A stretch of DNA of 64,000 nt, taken from contig OZ023218.1 of the NCBI GenBank assembly GCA_963995525.1, positions 46,800,314-46,864,313 on the forward strand. Reading direction: 5' to 3'. Of this stretch, positions 23,881 through 34,945 are shown in pieces. Numbering within the stretch: the stretch's first letter is position 1; every line of letters begins with the position of its first letter. The translations under genes were made by a program, and so were the position numbers. Origin of the DNA: Escarpia spicata. Lineage: Eukaryota > Annelida > Polychaeta > Sabellida > Siboglinidae. Under the pieces are notes generated by a model. It searched no databases. It was given only the letters and a program-made list of their open reading frames with translations, and was not told the DNA's origin.

Positions 23881-24060
23881 ATAATTTTGCAGTCGCCCAG
23901 CCGTCGGACATGTAATCTCAATTAAGAGTCTGACGGTCTACATCAACTATGGGGTAGCTCCGGGAAGCCACCATCCTCCCGAGACTTCCCAAGAGTCTGA
24001 CGGTCTACATCAACTATGGGGTGGCTCCTGTGCTAGCGATTTATATATCTTAATGGGAGT
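23881..24060. repeat. Direct duplication of about 40 bp, 57 bp apart
   Basis: AAGAGTCTGACGGTCTACAT with the following ATCAACTATGGGGT occurs at 23,934 and again at 23,991. GGGAAGCCACCATCCTCC lies between the copies and resembles GGGAAGCCGCCATCCTCC inside the preceding LINE fragment at 23,259. Confidence 0.8.
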
Positions 24061-26170
24061 TTCCCGACCTTATCTATTACTTATGTTATTAAATGTATAT
24101 ATATATATATATCTCACATTTATAGGTCAAATTAATTGATTCTGAATTCTGAGTTCTATCTACGTATTCTGCTCGTGTCTTGCAGTACCAGTTTGGAGAA
24201 TTCAGGTTTGTTAAAATGTTGAGCTGATGTGATTAGACTTGTGCAAAAGTAGCGAGACACCCTCCGCTAAAACAAAGAGTCCGCTTGAGATGATTAAAAA
24301 TGTGAACATTCCCCCGTCTTCCGATGTCATGTCCGGCAGTATGCAATGGTTAGAGTTAACAATTACGATGTTATGAATATACAAAATATTGCGATGTTAT
24401 AATGCATAAATCACCAATAAACAGTTTCATATTTTATGACGTAAATGTGCTTACACAATATCCTATGGCCTCGTTGCATAACTCTTCCTTGTAAACCCGC
24501 ACACAAATGTATTGTGGTTGGTTCCCCCACCTTTGCTGTTGAGGTTGTATTATGGATTACCCCACAAAGAATCTGTAAAACAACAAGTATAATATATTAT
24601 GTAATGCTGGCGGAACTGTTTCGTGGACGCGGTTCATAGGCTATTGTTGTGTCATATGCGCCAGACGCGGGTAGTGTTGCTGGAGCCACACCCAGTCGCA
24701 GTTTGCTAGGGATCATGGACGTATCCACAGATGTATACGTACAGTTCTCTCGGCTCCGTATTACGAGTATAAATATTCACGGCCTGGTGAGTTATTTTTT
24801 TCATGTTTATATGTTATATATAATATGATATTATTATAATAATGCGTAACTTAAATTGTTTCTTGTTGCCCCATTAACCTTCACTTCGGGCATGCCAGCT
24901 ATAGTAGGACTGTTGTGTACTTGTATGCCAGTGAATATATCATCATCAAACATTTGTATAATTTAAGAAACATTTAATTGGCCGAACAACTGAAAATACA
25001 CATGTGGTCACTTCCACAAAACAAGATGGCAGACACTGTAAGGCAATTGGTCAGTGTCTGGTCAATGGTCACTAGAGGGTGGTCCAATAATAACAATGAG
25101 TGCCACTGACACACACTAGCATGGACTGCAATGTCAGCTAACACAACATATAGACTATAGTTCATATAGCATGGAGTGAGAAACATGACAATGACAAGTG
25201 TAGGAGTGTTATGTCGTATAATGTTAAATTGTGTTTACAGACTACTTACATAACTAGCATGCATTTTAACTAATTATTGTGATGTATAGGTACGTCGTGT
25301 GCATATGTTTGAATTTAGATAATGTACGTGATAGTTACTAGTACTTAGCTAAAACAAGTTTCTCCGATTCGTTGTCTGTACAAGTTCAGACAAGTGTCTA
25401 TAGGGTTACTGATAATTACATGCGGTTTAACACGTAACATATTAGAACAGCTGACGTAACTTAATAATGTAGCCGTTGGTTGCTTGACTATGTTGTATTC
25501 GCAACTAGCACGGTGTCTGCTGTATTCATGCCCCTATCACTCTCTATAAAAATTATGTCTGTTTTTCTCCCTGTCTCCCCTTTTTCAACTCTCCCTCTCT
25601 CTCCGAATCTCTCTCTCTCCTCCATCCTTTGTGATTGTCTATTGAAATGTCTGTCTATATGTCTATCACACAGTACGTACGTCAGACCACCTGTGAGCCC
25701 GCCCGCCCGCCCGTCCGCCCGTCCTCTCTCTGTCAATGCATACATAAATACGTTAGAAACAGACATAGTACTTTGAATATAAACCAGTTGTTTAATGTAC
25801 CTATTCTATTTATGTATCTAACAAACTGCCCGTCAAAATTGTGAATTACATAGAAGAAACATTTTAGCTGATAGTTAATTTATTTGTCATACAATTACAA
25901 GTAAATGTGTTCAAATAGTGCAATACAAGAGTTTATTTTATTTTACATTGTTTGGTTTGCACTACTGATCATAAAATTATTGAAATCACTCAATACAGTA
26001 AGGTCCCTGAATGATTGATGTATTGTGTGTTATGTTTTACAACAAGCAAATATGACTGATATAATACAAATCTAGTTGTTCTTAAGAATACAAGGTGTTC
26101 TATTAAAATGTACTTTAGAGAGAACACTTTTTTCATACTCAACAAGGGGTCGTAGGGAAATAAAACTAAT
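24061..26170. other. Non-genic stretch
   Basis: AT-rich, with a short TA run at about 24,090-24,112 and a CTCT-rich patch at 25,560-25,730. No exon, RNA gene or recognised element is visible. Confidence 0.6.
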
Positions 26171-26175
26171 TGTTA

Positions 26176-26478
26176 TTGTCACTCTCCATCAGCGTGTCTT
26201 CCCCTCCATCTCCTTTCTCATCTCCTTCCTCTCTCGTTCCCTCCAGTCCCCTCCACTCCTCACCCTTTCCATCTCTCCCCCACTCTACCCCTCCATCCTT
26301 ATCTTTCCCGTCGCTCTCCATGTTTCCCCAGTCTGTCTGTCTCATTTTAAGTCCCGCATTCTCTCCTCTACTTCTCTACGTACCTCTCGCCATCTCCCCC
26401 TCTCACTCTCTCTTTCTCTCTCTCTCACCTTCTCTCTCTCTCTCTTTCCCTCTCTCTCCTTCTCTCTCTTCCCCCCCC

Positions 26479-26577
<99 letters not shown>

Positions 26578-26738
26578 ACACATACACGCACACATACACT
26601 CTCTCCCTCCCTCCCTCCCTCCCTCCCTCCCTCCCTCCTCCTCCCTCCCTCCCTCCCTCCCTCCCTCCCTCCCTCCCTCCCTCCTCCCTCCCTCCCTCCC
26701 TCCCTCCCTCCCTCCCTCTCTCCTCTCTGTCTCTCTCT

Positions 26739-26830
<92 letters not shown>
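26176..26830. repeat. Long CT/CA/CCCT microsatellite complex
   Basis: Pyrimidine-rich DNA grades into pure tracts: (CT)n to about 26,500, (CA)n at 26,499-26,570, (CCCT)n at 26,600-26,715 and (CT)n at 26,716-26,828. All long open frames here (Ser/Leu/Pro, His/Thr, Arg/Glu) are artefacts of repeat units lacking stop codons. Confidence 0.97.
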
Positions 26831-26832
<2 letters not shown>

Positions 26833-26879
26833 TCATCGTAATTGGGTACGGTCATGGATCGTTGCACACTTGACACGAA

Positions 26880-28240
26880 TGACGAGCCTATTCATATAGG
26901 CATGCCAACTAGCTTCGTCCACAAGCAATGTCATGGTGCATTACCTCAGAGACAATGCATTGATTCACCTACCGGTGAACATTGTAGTCATCACGTGCGA
27001 CCCCAACAATGGTTCCTTCCTAATCACATGCCAAAAGGATTTAGTTTGACTTTAGCTTGAATTTAATATGACTACCTCTTTCGAGCTTCACCTGACAGTT
27101 GTTGTAAACGTGTGTCTGGTGAGCGTAAAACGACCAATAGTAAAACAGTGGTTGAAATATAGGTCACACGACGGGTTTCAGTACAACACCGACTTAACTG
27201 GTGGATGGTTGAATTGCGTGGGTCCAGCGCACATTATATGTATTTAACAAATAATATTCGCTTGACGCTCAATACGGTGCCTCGTTTAACAGGTTATTTC
27301 TACTGTGGAACACACTATAGGATATGAAAACAAATGCCGGAAAAGACAGCGTGAAGGGGTAGCCATTGCAAGATGGCTGCAACAGGAAGGTAGGTAGGGA
27401 CTTCATTTGTTTAGAACATCAAGTAGTTGTAGTCTTTTCTATATATTGCCTTTGGGTACAAGAAAATTCGTTATTGTTGATAGTCCATTCACGGCAGCAG
27501 GCACGCGCGCGCAAGAAAAGAACATGGTTATTGTGTTTATAAACTTAACTTTTGTATCGTACCATAATGTAAACACATATATAGACATATACTTTCATAC
27601 GCATTGGTGTAATGTGTTCATAGAATATCTTGCGAATCATAATGCAAATACACACACGCTTATGGTTGGCTGATTATAGTTATATTATTTGGCAGTGATC
27701 AAACTACTAGTAACACATGTATCGTCAATTAAGACACACAACATTAATGCACTAGTTAATTTTTTTTAATGCAACGCACCACGGCGGAGTAAACACAAGT
27801 TCGAACACCATCTATGTTAGTTATTAATTCACTATTAATACCGCACTGTTTAGTATACTTGAACAACCGTTGTTGGTATAATACATAGACAATAAATATG
27901 GTTTGACTTTTTGAAGTTTGCCCACTGTGTGCGGCCATATTGGATTCGCCCCCTATCGTCGTCAACCCAAACTGTCCATGAACTTGCATACATCAGAAGG
28001 CATATAATAGATTACTAATATTATTTATGCCGCATATACATACGTTTACTGCATCATATCATGTAACATAACATATGAGCAAAGTTTTAATACCATTCTA
28101 ACGAATAAATAACTTCAATAAGTGTAGATATACAAGATTAATTAAAGTTGAAGTTCACACCACATATTTCGCTGACTGTGTTTGGCCGGTTATAAAAGCA
28201 GGTAAATTGTCTATGTTAATTGCAGCTTGACGTGCTCAAT
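26880..28240. other. Non-genic stretch containing a 69-bp repeat (27,286-27,354)
   Basis: No gene is recognised. The only structured piece is the 69-bp repeat shared with 14,374-14,442. Confidence 0.6.
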
Positions 28241-28244
28241 ATAT

Positions 28245-28500
28245 AGGGTTATATCACGTGGCATGGATGACCACACCGGTTATGGGAACGCCGGGAAGGC
28301 TCGGGGGCCGATATATCCCTCCCCTGCAGGGCACTACCACACGTTGTGGGTCAACTGTGAGAGATCAGGATTGTGACACTACCCTCCAGGGTAGGGTTGT
28401 AAGGAGCTCCCGAATGATGTCCCGAGCCGATCATTGGTGCAGTTAGCTCTGTATCATAGGCAGTAACGGCTCAAGTGTCTCCCACTTCCTGATTCTCTCT
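28245..28500. other. GC-rich island of unknown nature
   Basis: About 200 bp clearly richer in G+C than its flanks (GGGAACGCCGGGAAGGCTCG, CCCGAGCCGATCATTGG). It could be the 5' end of a LINE or a promoter. No coding frame or TIR supports either. Confidence 0.35.
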
Positions 28501-28639
28501 TTTGGTCTTGCAAAAATGAAATTCAATGTTGCAGGGACATTTTCAATACCTGAAAATACAGTGAATAACATTTGAGAGGTTCTCACATATCCTAGCTTGA
28601 CTAGGCATTATTGCCTCTGCTTCTTATATGCCAGCTCTC

Positions 28640-29505
28640 GCTTTTGACATCTGCTCGGACTGTGCCCATGCGTCTGAGTCTGACCCAATCCAAGAGAGGA
28701 GTGGGGCAGTGTATTCAGTTTTCATAGGGTGGCTTTGGTATAACTTATCTACTTTTGTGTCAAACGATTGCATCGGTGAAGCATCAACCACAGACTGTGG
28801 GCGACTGTTTCATACGTCTGTGCGTCGGTATATAAATGAGTTATTTGTAATATTTAATCGGCATCTTTCTTTAAATATTTTTAGGTGGTGCCCTTTCGTA
28901 TGTGCTTCGTTGGCTCCCAAAGTAAAAACATTGGATAAGACTGCTGGATCATATTTCCCTGTTAGTATCGTATACACTTCAATCATATCTTCTGTGAGGC
29001 GACCGTATGATATAGTTGGTAATTTCAGTCTCTGTAAACGTTCTTTGTATTCAAGGTCTTTGAAACCAGGAATTAATTTGGTTGCTCTGACCATTTTGAA
29101 GAGCTGTAATATTTCATTAAGAAAGGACTCCATACTTGATTAATGTATTCAATGTGTAGACAGACGACACTTAAAATTTGTAGAAAAACACTTTTCATCC
29201 ATGTGATCGAAAGTTCGTGGGATTATCCCCATAATCGAATTGGCTTTATTAATTTGTTTGTGACATATATGCCTCAGAAGTAAGCGATGGATCAAAAGTG
29301 ACTCAAATAATTAACTTTCACATTGTCTGTACTTGTAAGTATTGTCTGATTGCTTACCAGTGAATAGCCTTTATTCTTTGTGAATAATGATCCAATTCTC
29401 ATAAGGATACATTTATCTGGATAGAATGATGTATATTTCGAGCGTTCGACAGAGATAAGATCTTATTACAGTTTTTGCAGTACTCTTTGGTATAAATTGG
29501 ATTAA
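28640..29505 (-). mobile_element. LINE C-terminal fragment
   Basis: Minus-strand frames read KQINKANSIMGIIPRTFDHM, then (28,810-29,133) MVRATKLIPGFKDLEYKERL, LKLPTISYGRLTEDMIEVYT and FKERCRLNITNNSF. This is the region after the reverse-transcriptase core in CR1-type LINEs. Nothing of the catalytic domain remains. Confidence 0.78.
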
Positions 29506-30136
29506 AAATGCAGTGACCTCAGAAAAAGACCTCGGAGTCACCACCAACATACATCTCAAGTTTTCTGACCACATCGAAAATAGTATCAAAAGGCCAATCG
29601 AATCGATTTCTGGGGTGTCTAGCCAGAACATTCCGGCATCTCAACAAGGAGACATTCCTACTACTCTACAAGGCAATGGTCAGACCACACCTGGAATATG
29701 CACCCTGTGTCTGATTTCCTCACCAAAAGAAAGATTAAGACCTCATTGAACAAGTCCAACGGCGTGCAACACGACTAGTGCCAGAAACAAAAGGACTACC
29801 CTACGGCAGCAGATTGAAAGAAATAAAACTCCCCACACTGCACTACAGAAGACAAAGAGCCGACATCATTCAAACTTTCAAAATGATCAAGGGACTCGAC
29901 CAAATCGACCAGGACTGTAAATGCCAACACCGTCCACAAAAACAGATGTACCTAAAAGCCACTGGAACCACAAGAGGTCACAGAGAAAAACTAGTTACAC
30001 AGACATCAACAGGAACCAGACATTCTTTCCTCGTGTAGTAAGATCCTGGAATGCACTATCAGAAGACACAGTCCTAGCACAGACAATCAATAAGCTGAAG
30101 TCCCGCCTCCAAAGAGACTACAACTTCACATACTAA
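29506..30136 (+). mobile_element. LINE C-terminal fragment, head to head with the previous one
   Basis: Starts at TSEKDLGVTTNIHLKFSDHI and runs through LPYGSRLKEIKLPTLHYRRQ and RADIIQTFKMIKGLD to a proper end, FFPRVVRSWNALSEDTV with LQRDYNFTY and stop at 30,136. At least two frame breaks occur (near 29,640-29,750 and 29,960). It belongs to a different family from the fragment it abuts, so the pair is not one twin-primed element. Confidence 0.8.
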
Positions 30137-30369
30137 CACACACACACGCACGCATGCACGCACGCACGTACACAAACAATCGAGCCTAGAGACTAGGCAA
30201 ACCGGAAAAGACAAGATAAAGAGAAAAAATAGCAATAACGCCAACAGCAACAACAATAGCAGCATCAATCAATAGACAATGGAATACCACTACAGAAAAC
30301 TAACCTTGAGACGGTCTCAGTGCTCAACTTGGGCAATTATTGACCGTTCTTAGGGTAAGAACTGAAGGT

Positions 30370-30520
30370 AAAAAAAAGCATCAGATCATCTGCAAACAAG
30401 AAAATATGAGAGATCTTTATAACATCAGGTAAATCATTTGTGAATATTACAAAAAGAAGAAGGCCAATCACTGATCCTTGTGGTATTCGACTCTGTATAG
30501 CCACAGAGCACTTGCATCAG
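30370..30520 (-). mobile_element. LINE reverse-transcriptase palm remnant
   Basis: The minus strand reads SRIPQGSVIGLLLFVIFTND, then FLFADDLMLFF, the PQGS and FADD boxes of a LINE reverse transcriptase, in about 150 bp with no flanking domains. Confidence 0.75.
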
Positions 30521-30599
30521 TCAGCCGCACATTCTACAACAAGCAAATAAACATCAGTTGATCAGTCACAACAAGGAACAGTAGATGACACAGTCTCTC

Positions 30600-30830
30600 A
30601 AGACAGATATCAGCCATAGAGACAGGGAGAGAGTGACTCAGAGAAAGGAGACAAGGAGAGAGGGAGGCCGAGAGAGAGAGGAAGTGGGACGCAGAGGGAG
30701 CGAGAGAGAGAGAGACAGAGGAGGAGAGAGACAGAGGGGAAGAGAGACGGAGGGGGATAGAGAGAGACAGAACAGGAGAGAAAGAGGAGGGATGGAGAAT
30801 GATGGAGAAGAAGAGAGAGACATACATAAA
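30600..30830. repeat. GA-rich low-complexity tract
   Basis: Imperfect GAGA/GGAGA repeats give spurious Arg/Glu and Ser/Leu frames on both strands. The next 430 bp (30,840-31,270) show no gene. Confidence 0.9.
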
Positions 30831-31277
30831 ATTTAACATTCACATACAACATTCACATATTGCAGACATTTCATTACCATATTTCTGGTATATGTTTAAA
30901 GATAATTTTACCTTAAAATCTGTAGACTAAATCTTCTTGTCTGATTGGAAGCATGTCCTATGTTGACTTCCACGAGAAAACAAACAAATTGTAGGGTGGA
31001 GCAGAAACTCCATAGCTGATGTGACAAGCAACTATTTATGTAATCATGATAAAATCTGGGCTTTGTTTTATAGGACAAAGGATTTTTAAGGAAAAACAAC
31101 AAATTATCTGTCTCCATTGGATAGCATTATGACACATGGAGATCTTATTTTACCATTTTATATGAAAATAAACTATAATTGAGACCTACATCATAAAATG
31201 TACATAACGTTTTGCTTATGGCTTTCTGTTGTAGGATAACAAGGCGATGGAATTTGTGGGCAAACACGTTGTTTGAT

Positions 31278-31823
31278 GTCGAACTGCAGAAAGGAGTGTC
31301 TACGCATGGGTTTGATGTCGAACTGCAGAAAGGAGTGTCTATGCATGGGTTTGATGTCGAACTGCAGAAAGGGGTGTCTATGCATGGGTTTGATGTTGAA
31401 CTGCAGAAAGGAGTGTCTATGCATGGGTTTGCTGTCGAACTGCAGAAAGGAGTGTCTATGCATGGGTTTGATGTCGAACTGCAGAAAGGGGTGTCTATGC
31501 ATGGGTTTGATGTTGAACTGCAAAAAGGAGTGTCTATGCATGGGTTTGCTGTCGAACTGCAGAAAGGGGTGTCTATGCATGGGTTTGATGTCGAACTGCA
31601 GAAAGGGGTGTCTATGCATGGGTTTGATGTTGAACTGCAGAAAGGAGTGTCTATGCATAGGTTTGTTGTCGAACTGCAGAAAGGGGTGTCAACGCATGGG
31701 TTTGATGTCGAACTGCAGAAAGGGGTGTCTACGCATGGGTTTGATGTCGAACTGCAGAAAGGGGTGCCTACGCATGGGTTTGATGTCGAACTACAGAAAG
31801 GAGTGTCTAAGCATGGATTTGCA
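31278..31823. repeat. 39-bp minisatellite, 14 units, with 117-bp higher-order period
   Basis: Fourteen tandem units of 39 bp (core GTCGAACTGCAGAAAGGAGT). Variant bases recur every third unit: GATGTTGAA at 31,392, 31,509 and 31,626, and GCTGTC/GTTGTC at 31,431, 31,548 and 31,665, all 117 bp apart. Because 39 is 13 codons and the unit lacks stops, two plus frames and one minus frame stay open through the array (for example VELQKGVSMHGFD repeated). There is no sign of flanking exons, so I treat it as non-coding. Confidence 0.93.
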
Positions 31824-31949
31824 GGCTACGGTACTGCAACATTTGGACTGGCAAAATTTGACAATCTTCTCATTGAAGATGCAACAACAGTTGCACAGAT
31901 TTTACGATAATATTACATGATAAGTTCTTGTATAATATATTGTCCAGTT

Positions 31950-32165
31950 CATAGAACGGATCAAAGCATTTACACTTTACTCCCTGACAGACCTGTTCAA
32001 TCAAACACCATCTCAACTTCTTTGGGAAGTATTCAGCTATGCTGCAATTAATGTGTGAAGATTATTTGTACACAAATACCCACCACTGTTTGTAGCTAGG
32101 TACTCATTCATACAGCTGAGTGAACTGGACATAGCAGCTCCGGATTAGAACCTGGGTATTTCAAA
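31950..32165 (+). repeat. Dispersed repeat R, longest copy
   Basis: Contains TCCCTGACAGACCTGTTCAA, ATTCAGCTATGCTGCAATTA, TTGTACACAAATACCCACCA and AGAACCTGGGTATTTC. Parts recur at 15,846-15,925, about 35,565-35,645, 22,454-22,571 (inverted) and 45,006-45,126. The family is unknown; the copy number suggests a SINE- or MITE-like element. Confidence 0.7.
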
Positions 32166-32669
32166 ATCTGCTACATTAGGTAGTAAATGATCGACCATAT
32201 GTTCAGGCTATGTTATATTTCGACATATATTCTAACAAATCAATCAACGAAAAGTTTATATTTGTATGTATTCAAAGTTATCTATATATGGCAGTGCAGA
32301 TTTTAATAGGCCAGCATAACGATAATTCTACTACTTTGCAGAAACATTTAAATAATTGATGCATCCTCAAATGCTCTAGATGTCATTATAAATGTTAAAT
32401 ACTGATGTCGTCGTTTCACAGTAAAGAATCAAAGTTACACACTATCTAGTTCTAGTTGTTATAGTTTTTCCATCACTCGGCAACGTTCTATTAACTGACT
32501 AACCGGGGTAGTCTGTATTATTGTGGTTAAAATATAATGGTCTGATGAGATCTTATTCAACTAGTCTTTTTCAGAACATTATCACCAAATCAACCTTGAT
32601 ATGCTGGTACTGAGGGTGGTCACTGCCAGGGTGCTTGTCGTCCACAGTGGTTGTTTTACATCCCAAATT

Positions 32670-32740
32670 GAGATGGGGCTCGAACTCGGAGCACTGGCAT
32701 GCCAGGCGGATGTGCTACCCACTACACTAGCCGCACTCCC
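32670..32740 (-). repeat. tRNA-derived SINE head or tRNA pseudogene
   Basis: The minus strand begins GGGAGTGCGGCTAGTGTAGT (A box region) and has a B box GAGTTCGAGCCCC about 40 bp on. The anticodon arm does not pair properly and no CCA-end acceptor stem closes. The following minus-strand bases (toward 32,600) look like a SINE body. Confidence 0.65.
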
Positions 32741-32744
32741 ATCA

Positions 32745-34197
32745 ACCGACTCTGTTGACCATCAACCAATGTAACCATGCTAGGATTTAGGTGGACAAGT
32801 TAGTCAAGTTGGGTGGGCTATCATGCCTAAACAGATACCCTTGACACTTTTAGCCATTTCCAAATATATAATATATACACATTGATTTACCACTGCCAAA
32901 TTAATTATAACGTTTACAAAATAAAAAGGCAAAATTGTATTCATTCTTCTAGGTGCATGGACCCACATATTTTTTATTATTCTAAATGTATATTTTTCAT
33001 GATCTTTTTCTCTCGCCTCTTTTCCAATTCTACCTCTTTAATTCCTCCCTCTACAAGTATGATGGCTTGCATGCACATACGTATGCAGATACATTCTATC
33101 TTGTCCACAAGAGTTGGATTCAAATGCATGTATTTTTGAAAATATTTATGTTGTATTTAAATTCAAAGATATTATACCCATGGTAGCAACTGGAATTATT
33201 AGGATTTCTTATATTAAGTGTGCATTTCACACATTAATAAAATAAACAAGCTTACTTAATTTCTTCAACCAAATATTTGGCTTCTATACATGAAAAACAT
33301 TCTTAAAATGCATTTGTGAATATATATAGCAGGCATGGGCTAATTTCAATTTAACATTAATTTAATTACAGGTAATTAACTTTTGTGGAAGAGGTTAATT
33401 TAACAATTCTTGATTAACTTTTATTAACTGTTTTATTGGGGTATATATGTGGCAATTGTCCCTGGGCTGCTGTCAGTAGTTAGAACTAGCTTTGATGATC
33501 ACAGTGCACACTACACAGCTAGTGAGCCAACCTATATCAAAGAAAGCTACTAGTTAGGTGTAGGCAATTGTGTATTTTTGTCAATGTCCAGTTAGTGTCA
33601 GTCGGTGATTGAGCTAAGTGAAATGTGAAAGTACTAGTGATTGAAATTATTTAAGAGTACTGATTGGATTAGCTTTTATGGCTTACAAGAGTATGCAATA
33701 CAACATGTATATGGTGTTTTCTGGACATAATTTCACATGACAAAATCCCAATGGATAAATGTGAACAAAATCTGGCAATTCAGTATTTGACTTAACTTTT
33801 TTTAAAGTCCTTTCAAGTTTTAGAGGCATATAATGTAATTATTTCATTAGCCATGTTGCAGATGGTCCAACCAGTTTCTGCTGACCGTGAATTGAATTGG
33901 TTTTCAGAAAAATGTATGCACTTTTTGCCTATGGAATCATTCTAATTCAGTACCAGTTATTTAATTAAATGGCTTCCAATGCCATCCATACAATATTTTA
34001 GCATACTTCCTTTCCTACAAGTGCCATTTGACTGACATATCTTATAAAAAGATCCAGCAAAATATAAAAAAGACAACAAAAACTGATAGGTAGAAGAAAA
34101 CTTTCTGGTCTACATACTCGGACAAAGATTCCCGTTGTATTCTAATGGACGTTTGAAAAGACAAGCCATAGCGTGCACATTTCTTGAGTGTTGCTGG
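32745..34197. other. Non-genic stretch
   Basis: AT-rich, with no exon or element that I can support. Copy B of the segmental duplication begins at its right edge. Confidence 0.55.
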
Positions 34198-34729
34198 TTA
34201 AAACAATTACGTGTAAACTACTAAGAACAACTGATATTTGGGGAATGTAGACAAATTAAGGGCGTTACTTTTCTTTTTAGGTATCGTAGAGTACCAGGTA
34301 GTCCCTGAAAGTTTGGTGCCCGAGCTGCAAGCCGATTAGTAGGAAAACATAAGCTAACCACATATATACATACATACATACGCTAGCTCGACTATAGGTA
34401 GATTAATGTATAATGAGGAACAGACTGCGTCCTTTTAAGATACAACTTTTTTTACATGGATTTTGTATATGTACAGCTGTATACAGGCTTTGCCATAATT
34501 TAAGTTTATTATTACTGAGTACACATCAATATTACAACAGCAGTGCTATGTAGCAACAGGTAATGTGTTATTTTCATTAATATAAAACAACACATAAAAA
34601 TATACATTAAAATTACATTTCTTAAAAACAGTCAATTTTATAAATGTCATATTGCAAATAAGATATATAATTGAAACCATCAACTGACTGTAAAAACCAT
34701 CAACCAATAGAGTCAATCATCACCCGGCA

Positions 34730-34945
34730 GTGTCAACCAGCATTGTCAACCATCAACTGGTGGTGTCAACCATCAAGCGGCAGTGTCCAAATCAACCAGT
34801 GAGTCGACCATCATTCAGTGGTGTCAACCATCAACTGGCACTGTCAACCATCATCTACTGGTGTCAACCATCATTCAGTGGTGTCAACCATCAGCTGGCA
34901 GTGTCAACCATCATCCACTGGTGTCAACCATCAACCAGCAGTGTC
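34730..34945. repeat. Minisatellite of ~20-bp units, copy B
   Basis: The counterpart of 14,985-15,198 with one or two fewer units at its right side. Here a deletion fuses the array to the ZCCHC4-like terminal exon, so the last codons are repeat-derived. Confidence 0.9.

Noticed and set aside
26076..26876. Long Ser/Leu/Pro, His/Thr and Arg/Glu open frames on both strands
   Set aside because: They are translations of CT, CA and CCCT microsatellites, whose units contain no stop codons.
31212..31920. Repetitive 232-, 215- and 155-codon frames (VELQKGVSMHGFD type)
   Set aside because: All three exist only because a 39-bp unit without stops is repeated 14 times. There are no exon borders or conserved domains.
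32670..32740. Functional tRNA gene
   Set aside because: A and B boxes are recognisable, but the anticodon arm and acceptor stem do not pair.
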